From JAJPJE01 sp963724985 (GTDB lineage Bacteria > Acidobacteriota > Terriglobia > Terriglobales > Acidobacteriaceae), in NCBI GenBank assembly GCA_963724985.1, contig CAVRWV010000020.1, positions 1-64,000 of the forward strand: 64,000 nt of DNA, given 5' to 3'. The notes under the pieces were generated by a model. The model did not search any database. It was not told where the DNA came from and saw only the letters and a list, made by a program, of their open reading frames with translations. How positions within the stretch are numbered: the first letter of the stretch is position 1; each line of letters begins with the position of its first letter. Shown here in pieces: positions 34,599-43,772 of the stretch. Made by a program: the position numbers and the translations under genes.

Positions 34599-35711
34599 CT
34601 ACCTCGTGAACGCTTCCTTGTTCACTACGTACGGCATCTTGCTCGGATCACCGCCGTAATTGCCTTCCAGCACGTCGATCAGTCCTTGAACGCAGCGTCC
34701 CGCCATGCCCTTGTTTGGATCGGTCGAAAGTCGCGTAATTCTGCCTGCGCTCGCAAAGTGCGAAAACAATCGCACGCGATCTGCAATGTCGGTATCCAGC
34801 AGTGGCGACGTCGCCGGCAGCGGCTCTTTTTCGAAAACATCCAGTGCCGCGCCCGCGATCCACTTCTCGCGCACTGCTTTCACCAGCGCTGTCTCGTCGA
34901 TCACCGGTCCTCTCGATGTATTCACCAGGTATGCCGTCGGCTTCATCAGCCGCAGCGTCCGCTCATTGAACAGGTGATAGGTCGGCGTCTGGCTCTCGCC
35001 TTCGCGGATCAGCGGCACGTGCACGCTGACGTAATCTGCATCGTGCAGCGCATCCTCAAAGTTCACATACTTGATCCACGTCTTCTCTCGCTGTATGCCG
35101 CTCGCGTGGCGCACATCCATCACCTTCTGCGTCGCGCGTACGTACTCCTGGTTCTGATATGCCGGGTCGTAACACAGGATGTTCATATCGAATCCCGTGC
35201 ACTTCTTGATCATTGCCAGCCCGATTCTTCCTGTGCCGATGATCGCGATTGTCTTCCCTGTAATCTCATCGCCGAGAAACGGCAGATACGGATGCCAGTA
35301 GCCCCATTCATGCTCTCTTACCAGACGCTCGCTCGCCCACAGTCGCCGCGCGACCGCACCCATAATCAGGAACGCAAACTCCGCCGTCGCCTCCGTCAGC
35401 ACATCCGCCGTATGTGTGAATGGGATCTTATTTCGATTCGCATCCGCGCGATTGATGTTGTCGAACCCGACCGCGTCCTGAGCGACCACCTTCAGCGTGC
35501 CGTTACCTGCCTCGAACACTTCCGCATCGATCGGATCCCGCAACGTGGTGATCAACCCGTCAATGCCCGACCGGACTTTTTCAACGATCAGTTGCTTCGG
35601 AGGCGCCTCTGGCTTGGCATAAACCTCAACCTCGTATCCGCGTTGACGAAGCACATCAAGAGCTTCTTGCCCGACATCACAGGTCGCAAATACACGGAAT
35701 TTTTTGGCCAT
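34599..35711 (-). CDS. D-isomer specific 2-hydroxyacid dehydrogenase
   Basis: 370 residues. Lid domain followed by Rossmann fold with IAIIGTGRIGLAMIKK. Catalytic residues: Arg in VNTSRGPVID, Glu in ALDVFEKEPLP and His in RLFSHFASAGR. Reduces or oxidises a 2-hydroxy acid with NAD(P)H; glyoxylate/hydroxypyruvate, phosphoglycerate and similar acids are possible substrates. C-terminal extension GGDPSKMPYVVNKEAF is unusual. No operon partner; divergent from the DUF302 gene. Confidence 0.9.
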   Translation of the reverse strand: MAKKFRVFATCDVGQEALDVLRQRGYEVEVYAKPEAPPKQLIVEKVRSGIDGLITTLRDPIDAEVFEAGNGTLKVVAQDAVGFDNINRADANRNKIPFTHTADVLTEATAEFAFLIMGAVARRLWASERLVREHEWGYWHPYLPFLGDEITGKTIAIIGTGRIGLAMIKKCTGFDMNILCYDPAYQNQEYVRATQKVMDVRHASGIQREKTWIKYVNFEDALHDADYVSVHVPLIREGESQTPTYHLFNERTLRLMKPTAYLVNTSRGPVIDETALVKAVREKWIAGAALDVFEKEPLPATSPLLDTDIADRVRLFSHFASAGRITRLSTDPNKGMAGRCVQGLIDVLEGNYGGDPSKMPYVVNKEAFTR

Positions 35712-35881
35712 TCTTACTCTCTAAGATTGTTGTGCGACGACTTACTGTCACACCTGCGAAACGCGATTTATCTTACTCCACGATGTCTTTCACTGGCGAT
35801 GCACTCCTTGCTCCTTCAATTCAATGTTTCTTGCTAGCCGCCGGCTTCATCTGAACTAACGCAGAATATCAGGAGGCTCTC

Positions 35882-36268
35882 GTGGAAACTCCCGGCTTTG
35901 TGAGTCTACCCAGCAAATATCCAGTCGATAAAACCCTCGAACGGCTCCAGTCCATTTTTAAGGAGAAGGGCGTTGCTGTCTTCGCCGTCATCGATCACAG
36001 CGGTGAAGCCGCAAAAGTCGGTATCGAGATGCGTCCAACCAAGCTCGTCATCTTTGGGAACCCGAAAGGTGGAACGCCGCTGATGATTGCCGCCCCCACC
36101 GTCGCCATCGATCTTCCGCTGAAAGCTCTGGTCTGGGAAGACTCCGACGGCGCTATCTGGATTTCCTACAACTCGCCAGAGTATTTGCAGCAACGCCACC
36201 ACATTCCGCCCGAGCTGATCAAGAACATTTCCGGAGTAATCGGATTGCTCAAAGCTGTCGGAGAGTGA
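35882..36268 (+). CDS. DUF302 domain protein
   Basis: 128 residues from GTG 35882, with AGGAGG upstream. Typical DUF302 features: SKYPVDKTLERLQSIFKEKG, the FAVIDHSGEAAKVG centre and RPTKLVIFGNPKGGTPLM, then ALDLPLKAL-like (VAIDLPLKALVWED). The domain is a small beta-alpha fold of unknown function, sometimes linked to redox or metal stress. The stop overlaps the start of the ThiH-like gene (GTGA). Confidence 0.88.
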   Translation: METPGFVSLPSKYPVDKTLERLQSIFKEKGVAVFAVIDHSGEAAKVGIEMRPTKLVIFGNPKGGTPLMIAAPTVAIDLPLKALVWEDSDGAIWISYNSPEYLQQRHHIPPELIKNISGVIGLLKAVGE

Positions 36269-37539
36269 CGCATGTCATTTCGCGGATCGGGCTCGGTTGC
36301 TACACTTCTTGTGTGGCAACGTCGTCATTCAGTTCGATTTTTGCGGCAAAGCAGGATGAAGTTCGATCCGTTCTCGGTGCGGTCCGCTGCCCTTCAGTCG
36401 AGCGGATGCGAGATCTTCTAGCACCGAGCGCGCACAAGCCGCTTGCCCTCTCCGAACTGGCAGAGCTTCTCGAGGTCGGAGCGACTTTCGATGCCGATGA
36501 GCAGAGAGAACTACTACGTGACACCGTCGCCCGTTGCTCGACGAATCGCCTCGGCAACCGCCTTCGCTACGTAGCTCCCATTTACGTCTCCAGCTATTGC
36601 GTCGACGCCTGCCCTTACTGCAATTTTTCCGCGACTCGCAAATCTGCGATTCGGAAACGACTTTCGCTCAAGGAACTCGAAGAGGAAGTGCGGCTGGTCC
36701 TCGCGCGCGACATGCGGGTCATCGAACTCGTGTATGGCACCGATCCCGAGTTCACTACCGACCTCCTCGTCCGCTACGTCGCCAAAGTGGCGGAAATGCT
36801 GGACGATCAGCCCGGTTCCGGCGTTCTGCTCTGCACGGAATATCTGACCAGCGAAGCCTATGCTGCCCTTCATGACGCTGGCTTATGGGGCATTGTGCAG
36901 TGGGACGAAACACTTGATCCTGACGCATACCGCAAATGGCATTCGCAAAGTCCCCAAAAACGCGAATTCCTCCTGCGTATGGACAATCACGATCGTGCCA
37001 TGCGCGCTGGACTCGAAGTCGCAACCGGTGCCCTCTTCGGACTGGCCGACTACCGCTACGACGCCCTGATGCAGATCGCCAAAGCTCGCCACCTCGAATC
37101 GGAGTATGGTCGCGGCCCATTTGTTCTCGGCACGGCGAGATTGAAACCCATCGCCGGCCAGGAACTCCATTTCCAGACGGAAGTCAGCGATTATGCGTAT
37201 GAGACCGCGCTACTCGTTTACAAACTCGCCCTGCCGGAGTCCGGCCGCTGGCTCCAGACCCGCGAAACCTTCTCTTTGAATCTGCGTAATCTGCTAGATG
37301 AAGACGTCTTTACGTATCGCTGCGGAGAAGTTCGACCAGGCGGCTACCACCCTTCGGAAGCAGCGGACATCAAGGCTGGACAATTCGGAGTGAATGAACT
37401 GGAGCGCGAATACGTTGAGCGCGAACTCGCCGCCCGCCGTTTCACAATCGACTACTCATGGATCGAGTCAGAGCAGATAAAATCAGACGCGCCAGTCGGA
37501 TGCCCCACACATCCTTCCATTGGACGTGTAGGGACATAA
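36265..37539 (+). CDS. ThiH-like radical SAM enzyme
   Basis: 424 residues. GTG at 36265 overlaps the DUF302 stop; a later GTG at 36313 is possible. The radical SAM cluster motif is CVDACPYC (Cys at about 112, 116, 119) in YVSSYCVDACPYCNFSAT, with the conserved ELVYGTDPEF and QWDETLDPDAYRKWH blocks and a C-terminal region (TYRCGEVRPGGYH) of the BATS type. Closest named relatives are ThiH (tyrosine lyase giving 2-iminoacetate for thiazole synthesis) and HydG. No thiG, thiS or hydrogenase gene is beside it, so the product is not certain. Confidence 0.82.
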   Translation: MTHVISRIGLGCYTSCVATSSFSSIFAAKQDEVRSVLGAVRCPSVERMRDLLAPSAHKPLALSELAELLEVGATFDADEQRELLRDTVARCSTNRLGNRLRYVAPIYVSSYCVDACPYCNFSATRKSAIRKRLSLKELEEEVRLVLARDMRVIELVYGTDPEFTTDLLVRYVAKVAEMLDDQPGSGVLLCTEYLTSEAYAALHDAGLWGIVQWDETLDPDAYRKWHSQSPQKREFLLRMDNHDRAMRAGLEVATGALFGLADYRYDALMQIAKARHLESEYGRGPFVLGTARLKPIAGQELHFQTEVSDYAYETALLVYKLALPESGRWLQTRETFSLNLRNLLDEDVFTYRCGEVRPGGYHPSEAADIKAGQFGVNELEREYVERELAARRFTIDYSWIESEQIKSDAPVGCPTHPSIGRVGT

Positions 37540-37550
37540 TCGCACTGTGC

Positions 37551-38738
37551 CTACAGGTTCTTTTTCGTCCACTCCTCGATCCGATCCAGCGCCTTCGCGA
37601 TGTTCTCGTAGGAATTGGCAATGCTGAAACGCAAGTAGCCTTCGCCAAATTGACCAAACGCGGTCCCCGAAAGCACGGCCACTCCGGCTTGTTCCAGTAA
37701 CGCATCTGCCAGTTTTTTCGAGTTCCATCCCGTCTGTGTGATATTCGCGAACGTATAGAACGCGCCTTTTGGCGACCGGCAGGAGAAGCCCTTGATCCGA
37801 TTCACACGTTCGATGAACATGTCGCGGCGCCGCTTGAATTCCGCACACATTGTGTCCACCGATGACTGATCGCCTGTTAGCGCCTCGATTCCCGCCATCT
37901 GCGTGAAGCTCGCCGTGCACGAATTCGAGTTCGTCATCAGACGCGCAACGTGATTCGCCAAATCGGCGCGCATCACTCCGTAGCCCATGCGCCAGCCAGT
38001 CATCGCGTAGGTCTTAGAGAAACCATCCAGCAGAATCGTGCGATCCTTCCAATCGTCGAGCGACAGGATAGAGTGATGCTGTCCTTCAAAGATGAGCCTG
38101 CTATAGATCTCGTCCGACAACACCATAATGTCGCGATCACCAATCGCGCTGGCGATATCGCGCACATCGCGCTCAGTTAACACGGCACCTGTCGGGTTCT
38201 GCGGAGAGTTAATAATGATGAGCCGCGTGCGGTCGGTGATCAGGTCGCGAAGTTCGCTCGCGTCCATGCGGAAGTCCATGCTCTCCCGCAACTGAATCGG
38301 CACGGCTTTTGCGCCGACGAAGTTAATCATCGATTCATAAATCGGGAACCCGGGATTTGGATAGATAACCTCATCCCCTTGTTCCACTAACGACAAAATC
38401 GTATAGAAAATAATTGGCTTACCGCCAGGAACAACCACCACTTCGTCGGGCGAGACCGGAACCTTGCGAGTGCGACCGACATAGTCTGCGATCGTCTGCC
38501 TTAGGTCAGGCAAACCTGCCGACGGACCATAATGCGTCCATCCCCCGTGAAGCGCCTCGCTGGCCGCCTCCACGATATTCGCAGGCGTGTCGAAATCAGG
38601 CTCTCCAATTTCCAGATGGACGATATCTTTCCCTTGTTTTTCAAGCGCCTTGGCGCGTACCAGAACCTCGAAAGCGGTCTCGGTTCCCAAGCGCGACATC
38701 CGCTTGGCGAGTCGCAGATCATGACTTATTTTTTGCAT
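37551..38738 (-). CDS. pyridoxal-phosphate aminotransferase, class I/II (aspartate aminotransferase-like)
   Basis: 395 residues from ATG 38738, where the family's usual opening begins (MQKISHDLRLAKRMSRLG); in-frame starts at 38747 and 38753 sit nearly on the predicted transcription start. PLP lysine in LDGFSKTYAMTGWRMGY, substrate-Arg region RFSIANSYENI, and SPQNPTGAVLTERDV. Transfers amino groups between an amino acid and 2-oxoglutarate; specificity (Asp, Ala or aromatic) unclear. Convergent with the ThiH-like gene, 11 bases apart. Confidence 0.9.
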   Translation of the reverse strand: MQKISHDLRLAKRMSRLGTETAFEVLVRAKALEKQGKDIVHLEIGEPDFDTPANIVEAASEALHGGWTHYGPSAGLPDLRQTIADYVGRTRKVPVSPDEVVVVPGGKPIIFYTILSLVEQGDEVIYPNPGFPIYESMINFVGAKAVPIQLRESMDFRMDASELRDLITDRTRLIIINSPQNPTGAVLTERDVRDIASAIGDRDIMVLSDEIYSRLIFEGQHHSILSLDDWKDRTILLDGFSKTYAMTGWRMGYGVMRADLANHVARLMTNSNSCTASFTQMAGIEALTGDQSSVDTMCAEFKRRRDMFIERVNRIKGFSCRSPKGAFYTFANITQTGWNSKKLADALLEQAGVAVLSGTAFGQFGEGYLRFSIANSYENIAKALDRIEEWTKKNL

Positions 38739-38762
38739 AGTTGGCATAGGCAAAACCGCTAC

Positions 38763-38791
38763 ATTATAAGCCTTTCTCTATAGGCCCATAA
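38763..38791 (-). promoter_or_regulatory. sigma-70-type promoter of the aminotransferase gene
   Basis: Minus-strand TATAAT (38763-38768) is a perfect -10; TTATGG (38786-38791), 17 bases away, is a weak -35. Transcription would start about 18 bases before the ATG at 38738. Confidence 0.45.
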
Positions 38792-39061
38792 GCGAAACCC
38801 TGTACTACCGTGGGTCAGTTTGTGCGCGAGAAGAACTCTTTGCTGTGACGCCAATCACGTGTTGAGAGCGTCTCAAAGCGAGAAACCAGTCGTCTGGAAG
38901 CGGATCCTGAGACAAACCTATGAGAAGTGGAAAGGCTCGTCGTCCCCATGCTTTCATCTATTTAGCGTTGCACTTGTTCTGGTGCAGCGTGGAACCCGGC
39001 GTGCACCGCTCAATGCCAAACCCGTGTGGATCTCAAAATCTGAGGCTTGGCAAGGAAGTTT

Positions 39062-39193
39062 ATGCGTGACCGTTTCTCTCTTCGTATTTGCTTCGGACCC
39101 GAAGATCACAAGGGGTTCGACAACGTTTACGCAACGGTGGTCGAAGGCGGTCATCCGGTCCTGCTGGACGACTGGGCACTGTTGAAACACTGA
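39062..39193 (+). CDS. small hypothetical protein (43 aa)
   Basis: ATG 39062 is preceded by AAGGAAG at ideal spacing. The 43-residue product (MRDRFSLRICFGPEDHKGFD to DDWALLKH) is soluble and has no recognised family. A strong terminator follows 20 bases after the stop. The upstream region 38792-39061 holds no other gene I can support. Confidence 0.5.
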   Translation: MRDRFSLRICFGPEDHKGFDNVYATVVEGGHPVLLDDWALLKH

Positions 39194-39211
39194 CATTGCT
39201 CTGGCCGAAAG

Positions 39212-39242
39212 AAAAAGCCTCGGTCCCGGCCGAGGCTTTTTT
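39212..39242. terminator. bidirectional rho-independent terminator
   Basis: AAAAAGCCTCGG and CCGAGGCTTTTTT form a 12-base stem with a six-base loop; A-tract and T-tract on either side let it serve the small plus-strand gene and the minus-strand glycosyltransferase. Confidence 0.9.
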
Positions 39243-39259
39243 ATTTCATTCTGCTCAGA

Positions 39260-40234
39260 TTAGTCCGCCATCGTGGATTGTGAGTCGCGTGATTGCAGAA
39301 CCTGCTCTACCGCATAGGGAGCATCGCCAACCGCATCGTGGTAATGACGCACGTTCATTTCACCCAGCAATCCCAATCCCAAAAGCTGCCCGCCGGCAAG
39401 AATCAGCACCGCCGCAAAGATCAGCAGCGGACCGTGATCCAGCATGATGCGGGTGTTGTTGAACAGTTTCGTGATCGCCAGGAATCCGGCGATTCCCGTC
39501 CCACTTAGAATTCCGAGCATTCCCAGAGTTCCGAAGAAATGCAGCGGCCTTTGCAAATAGCGCAGCAGAAAACGGATCGTGATTAGATCAAAAAAGACGC
39601 GTGCTGTTCTTCCGATCCCATAGTGCGAAGCACCGCGCTCCCGATTCACGTTGCGAATTGGAATTTCGCAGATCGAGGCACCATAAGCGGACGCCAATGC
39701 CGGTATGAAACGGTGCAACTCGCCATATAAAGGGATCTGCTTCAATAGATCGCGGCGATATGCTTTAAACGTGGTGCCGAAGTCGTGGATATCGACGCCG
39801 CTCAGCTTAGCCATCAGCCAATTCGCAGTTCGCGAGGGAATGCGCCGCAGCCACAGATTGTCGATACGATTCTTACGCCAGCCGCTGACCACGTCGTAGC
39901 CCTGCGCGATCTTTTCCAGGAAGAGCGGGATATCGTTCGGATCGTGCTGCAGGTCGCCGTCCATGGCGATCACATACTCGCCGCGCGCATGGTCAAAACC
40001 AGCAGCCAGCGCGGAAGTCTGGCCGAAATTACGGCGCAGTTTAACGACGGTCACGCGGCTGTCGATGCTGGCAATCTCGCGGAGAAGCGGAAATGTGCGA
40101 TCGTGGCTGCCATCGTCGACGAAGACGAGCTCAAATGTCTCACCCGTATTCTCCATCACCGCCTTCAGGCGATCGTAGAGCTCGGTGACGTTGTCTTCTT
40201 CATTATGGAAAGGAACAACAATCGAAAACTTCAT
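39260..40234 (-). CDS. glycosyltransferase family 2 (GtrB/ArnC-like)
   Basis: 324 residues. GT-A domain with FSIVVPFHNEEDNVTELY, VFVDDGSHDRTF, KLRRNFGQTSALAAGFDHA and the metal site AMDGDLQHDPNDIP. Two C-terminal membrane helices (FFGTLGMLGILSGTGIAGFL; LLIFAAVLILAGGQLLGLGL) place it among undecaprenyl-phosphate sugar transferases that build lipid-linked donors. Paralogous in layout to the enzyme at 18392-19390. Followed upstream on the same strand by a VTT membrane protein 45 bases away. Confidence 0.92.
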   Translation of the reverse strand: MKFSIVVPFHNEEDNVTELYDRLKAVMENTGETFELVFVDDGSHDRTFPLLREIASIDSRVTVVKLRRNFGQTSALAAGFDHARGEYVIAMDGDLQHDPNDIPLFLEKIAQGYDVVSGWRKNRIDNLWLRRIPSRTANWLMAKLSGVDIHDFGTTFKAYRRDLLKQIPLYGELHRFIPALASAYGASICEIPIRNVNRERGASHYGIGRTARVFFDLITIRFLLRYLQRPLHFFGTLGMLGILSGTGIAGFLAITKLFNNTRIMLDHGPLLIFAAVLILAGGQLLGLGLLGEMNVRHYHDAVGDAPYAVEQVLQSRDSQSTMAD

Positions 40235-40279
40235 TTCAGCTGTTGATTATAAACGTTTGCTGCCTGAAAAACGCTGGTT

Positions 40280-40960
40280 TTAGAGATTCCTGCCTGCCGC
40301 GGATTCTTCGGGGTGCGGCATGGCCAGTGTTGCGGGAGTGACCGTATCGACTCGTCCCCACAACCAGAACAACAGACCCATCGCAATGATGATCGTGCCG
40401 GTTACCAGCAGAGACTCTAGCCAATATTTGCCCGGATGCCGCAGAAACTTCAGCAGATGCAGGTGGTAGTGGGAGACCACATACGCGATGGCTCCGTACC
40501 GAACTGCCCTTCCCAGTGCTATTGCCGAAATGTATTTTGGCGCCGGATAGTTCAGGCTTCCCGCAGCAAAGAAGAATGCAGATGCTGGAAACGGCGGGGG
40601 CGCCAATGTGGGCACCAGGACTGCGCCGAATCCCCATCTTTGAATCAAGCTCCGCACGCGCAATGAACGTTGCTCGCCAAACTTTTTCTCGAGCCAACCG
40701 GTGCCTGCCTTTTTCCCGAGCCGATAGGTCGTAAATGCTCCGATCACTCCGCCGATTGTGCTCATTACTGCGTAATACAGCCACAGCGGCCGCTGCCGGA
40801 CCGACAGGATCCCGGTAAACAGGTCAAGACTGCCGAACGTTGGCACAATGGACCCATCGAGGATGCCGAGAATCAGCAACCCTATCCCTCCAAGGCTACG
40901 GATCCACTTCGTCCACGACGTGGCTGCGAAAAGCACCGGGAGTACTTCAACAAACTTCAT
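40280..40960 (-). CDS. VTT/DedA-like membrane protein
   Basis: 226 residues with about five hydrophobic segments. The region YYAVMSTIGGVIGAFTTYRL, GLGKK-type loop (LGKKAGTGWLEKKFG) and VLVPTLAPPPFPASAFFFAA match the VTT (VMP1-TMEM41-TVP38/DedA) domain, a phospholipid-handling or scramblase-like family; in bacteria DedA proteins affect lipid carrier recycling. It precedes the glycosyltransferase on the same strand, and both could serve undecaprenyl-phosphate traffic. The 290 bases upstream (40961-41250) contain no gene I can support. Confidence 0.85.
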   Translation of the reverse strand: MKFVEVLPVLFAATSWTKWIRSLGGIGLLILGILDGSIVPTFGSLDLFTGILSVRQRPLWLYYAVMSTIGGVIGAFTTYRLGKKAGTGWLEKKFGEQRSLRVRSLIQRWGFGAVLVPTLAPPPFPASAFFFAAGSLNYPAPKYISAIALGRAVRYGAIAYVVSHYHLHLLKFLRHPGKYWLESLLVTGTIIIAMGLLFWLWGRVDTVTPATLAMPHPEESAAGRNL

Positions 40961-41250
40961 AACCTGACCCGACTAACCCTCACTAGATATAGAAGCACGA
41001 CTGTGACACTGGTTCGTAAAGTTTAGTCTCAGAGGGTAAAAAATTGTTAAGCGTGAAGGAACCTACGCGTATTCGCAGCACCAAACTAGTAAGCCACAGC
41101 CTCGCGAACTTCTAGCCCGAACTGATCCGCATAGCGCCGTTCTCGCGGAAGACGGAGGCTAATTTCGGCCGCAATATGGTAGTGTTTTGTTGGAGCGCCC
41201 GGCAGGATCAATTGGAACTGTCGCGGCCGCGAATGACACCTGTTCCCTAT

Positions 41251-41339
41251 GCCCGGATGGCGAAATTGGCAGACGCAGCGGACTTAAAATCCGCAGGACC
41301 GAAAGGTCTGTGGGGGTTCAAGTCCCCCTCCGGGCACCA
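41251..41339 (+). tRNA. tRNA-Leu (anticodon TAA)
   Basis: Class II tRNA: acceptor GCCCGGA / TCCGGGC, anticodon stem GCGGA / TCCGC with loop CTTAAAA (TAA), long variable arm GGACC-GAAA-GGTCT, T-arm GGGGG-TTCAAGT-CCCCC, encoded CCA. Confidence 0.97.
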
Positions 41340-41399
41340 GCTCACACCGTCTCTACGCAGGTGAGTAACTCTTCTGGATTGGCCGCAGCGCGGTGAATT

Positions 41400-41897
41400 T
41401 TATTTGGTCTTCACCACATAAGCGAGAAACGTGCCTCGGACTTCTTTGAACCAGTGCGGCGTTCCAGCCGGTACAACTATTACGTCGCCCTTGGATAGCT
41501 CGTGAACTTCTCCGCCAACGATACTCTCGCCGCGTATCTCGTCCGGACCTTCGGAGTGCGGGGCAACAACAGTCCCACCTGTGACGAGAGTAGCCGACCC
41601 TTCCTGCACAAACATCAGGTCGTTATTTCGAAGATGAATCTCAACTACCCCCGGTTTATCTCGGCGCGAAGTAATAATCGAATAAGGCACGCCGTCTTCC
41701 TGAAACAATGCACTACCTGTCGAAAACGATTGCTGCACCGCAGACGAAGAGAAATAGCGAACGGTATTTTTCGGCGACGGTGGGTCTGGCTGGGGGTCGT
41801 GGGGTGCAGTAGCCGTTTGCGCGGTTGCTGACAGGGCTAACATGCTGCTCATCGCGATCGCGAGAAGACCGGCTCGAATCGTGCGGGCGGTCTGCAT
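41400..41897 (-). CDS. secreted cupin-domain protein
   Basis: 165 residues, AGGAG seven bases before ATG 41897. Signal peptide (LLAIAMSSMLALSATAQ). A single cupin barrel: GVVEIHLRNNDLMFVQEG and VIVVPAGTPHWFKEV, with the PxGTPHxF part of the second motif intact and the first motif lacking the usual H-x-H pair. Enzymatic activity is therefore doubtful; it may bind a sugar or metal. Directly downstream (11 bases) of the KDPG aldolase, so it seems to belong to the uronate operon. Confidence 0.82.
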   Translation of the reverse strand: MQTARTIRAGLLAIAMSSMLALSATAQTATAPHDPQPDPPSPKNTVRYFSSSAVQQSFSTGSALFQEDGVPYSIITSRRDKPGVVEIHLRNNDLMFVQEGSATLVTGGTVVAPHSEGPDEIRGESIVGGEVHELSKGDVIVVPAGTPHWFKEVRGTFLAYVVKTK

Positions 41898-41907
41898 TTG
41901 AGTTCTC

Positions 41908-42582
41908 CTACTTGATAGAGGCCGCCGCAGTATTTACTTTGCGTGCCTCTCGCACGATGGCGACATACTGCCGCGCGGCATCAGTGATTTCGCCGACATT
42001 GCCAGACTCGAGCGCCGACGCCGACACGAGTTCACCACCGATTCCCAGTGCAGCAGAGCCCGCCTTGATGAACTCGGCGGCGGTTTGCAGGTTGACGCCA
42101 CCTGTGGGAACCATGGGCACCTGCGGCAGCGGACCTTTTAGCGCCTTGATGTACTTCGGACCGCCAACATTGCCGCAAGGAAACACCTTCACGAAATCCG
42201 CGCCAGCCTTCCATGCCGTGATCACTTCAGTGGGTGTCAGCGAGCCAGCCATGATCAGCGTTCCCTGCTTGTTTGCAAGTTTCACGACCTCAACATCCAG
42301 TCCCGGGCTGACCAGGAACTCTGCGCCTGCGTCGATGCATCGTTTCGCAGATTCGACATCGAGGACTGTACCCGCACCAACCAGCAACTCGTTTCCCATC
42401 GAACGCACGAGTTCAGAAATCACTTCCAGTGCGCCAGGAACTGTCATCGTGATTTCCACGATCGGTATGCCACCCGCAGCTACCGCCTCTGCTGCACTTA
42501 CGGCCTGTGTGCTCGATTTTGCTCGTACCACTGGTACGATTCCGATTTCCACGATGCGCCGAAACACTTCTTCTCTAATCAT
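41908..42582 (-). CDS. eda: KDPG/KHG aldolase
   Basis: 224 residues from ATG 42582, seven bases after the kdgK stop. Class I aldolase cleaving 2-keto-3-deoxy-6-phosphogluconate to pyruvate and glyceraldehyde 3-phosphate. Seen: active-site region GIVPVVRAKS, EITMTVPGA (Glu), the Schiff-base lysine in DFVKVFPCGNVGGPKYIKAL and VPTGGVN phosphate loop. Last enzymatic step of the uronate pathway encoded in this operon. Confidence 0.93.
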   Translation of the reverse strand: MIREEVFRRIVEIGIVPVVRAKSSTQAVSAAEAVAAGGIPIVEITMTVPGALEVISELVRSMGNELLVGAGTVLDVESAKRCIDAGAEFLVSPGLDVEVVKLANKQGTLIMAGSLTPTEVITAWKAGADFVKVFPCGNVGGPKYIKALKGPLPQVPMVPTGGVNLQTAAEFIKAGSAALGIGGELVSASALESGNVGEITDAARQYVAIVREARKVNTAAASIK

Positions 42583-42589
42583 CTCCAAC

Positions 42590-43684
42590 TCAGCGCGCGA
42601 TTCGCGCACCAACGCCTTTCATCAGGTTCGTCACTTCCTTCAATGTCGCCATGGTCGTATCCCCGGGAGTAGTCATCGCCAGTGCCCCATGCGCGGCTCC
42701 GCATTCGACAGCCCAACTGGCCGGCTGTCCGGTTAGGAAACCATAGATCAGCCCAGATGCGAATGAATCGCCACCACCCACTCGATCGTAAATTTCCAAG
42801 TCCTCACGATGGACGGCTTCGTAGAATTTTCCATCCTGATAACAGACTGCACCCCAATCATTTCGGGTAGCTGTCTTGGCTTTTCGTAACGTCGTCGCCA
42901 CCACATGGAATGGGAAGGTCTTGACCACGCTTTCAATCATTCGCTTGAAGCCGTCAACATTAAATTCCGAAATGTGTTCGTTCATTCCCGGAACTTCGAA
43001 GCCGAGCGCAGCAGAAAAGTCCTCTTCGTTGCCGATCATGACATCAACTAAGGGCGCCAACTCACGATTTACCGCATGTGCCCTTTTCTTTCCACCAACC
43101 GCCCTCCACAAGGACTCGCGATAGTTCAGGTCATAGGAAACAATCACGCCGTTCCGTTTCGCCGCCTGCATCGCTTCCATGGCGACCAGCGGCGTTGTCT
43201 CCGACAGCCCACAAAAAATGCCGCCGGTATGGAACCATCTCGTTCCGAGAGTTCCAAAAATATTGTCCCAATCGAAGTCACCGGGCTTCGCCTGCGAGAT
43301 CGCGGTATGTCCCCGATCCGAACATCCCACCGCAGCCCGCACCCCGAATCCCCGTTCCGTAAAGTTAAGCCCATTGCGAGCCTGTCGCCCGACTCCGTCG
43401 TACTCAACCCACTTCACTAGCGACTGATCGACACCGCCTTGATAAATGAGATCTTGAAGCAGGCGTCCAACAGGATTGTCAGCGATTGCCGTGACGATTG
43501 CGGTATCGAGCCCGAAGCAACGTTTCAGCCCGCGCGCTACGTTGTACTCGCCGCCGCCTTCTGACACCTCGAAACTCCGCGTCGTCGAGATGCGCCCATC
43601 GCCAGGATCGAATCGCAGCATCACTTCTCCGAGACTGATCAAGTCCCAGCGGCGTGCTTCCTTCGTTTTAATCTTCAGCGGCAC
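42590..43684 (-). CDS. kdgK: 2-keto-3-deoxygluconate kinase (PfkB family)
   Basis: 364 residues from GTG 43684 with GGAAGG six bases upstream. PfkB sugar kinase: SLGEVMLRFDPGDGRI start, glycine-rich SEGGGEYNVARGL, and the C-terminal signature VGGGDSFASGLIYGFL with catalytic Asp. Phosphorylates KDG to KDPG, feeding the aldolase encoded next. Slightly longer than the E. coli enzyme (about 309), with a mid-protein insertion. Confidence 0.9.
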   Translation of the reverse strand: MPLKIKTKEARRWDLISLGEVMLRFDPGDGRISTTRSFEVSEGGGEYNVARGLKRCFGLDTAIVTAIADNPVGRLLQDLIYQGGVDQSLVKWVEYDGVGRQARNGLNFTERGFGVRAAVGCSDRGHTAISQAKPGDFDWDNIFGTLGTRWFHTGGIFCGLSETTPLVAMEAMQAAKRNGVIVSYDLNYRESLWRAVGGKKRAHAVNRELAPLVDVMIGNEEDFSAALGFEVPGMNEHISEFNVDGFKRMIESVVKTFPFHVVATTLRKAKTATRNDWGAVCYQDGKFYEAVHREDLEIYDRVGGGDSFASGLIYGFLTGQPASWAVECGAAHGALAMTTPGDTTMATLKEVTNLMKGVGARIAR

Positions 43685-43772
43685 TCGTCACCTTCCCATC
43701 CAATTGCCGTCCACCACCAAAATCTGTTCATGATCATAATCACTCGCCTTGCAGTCGTGGACTACGTCGCCC

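Noticed and set aside
34566..35837. 423-codon open frame on the plus strand
   Set aside because: It lies antisense to the clear 2-hydroxyacid dehydrogenase gene, has no domain-like sequence and reflects codon bias.
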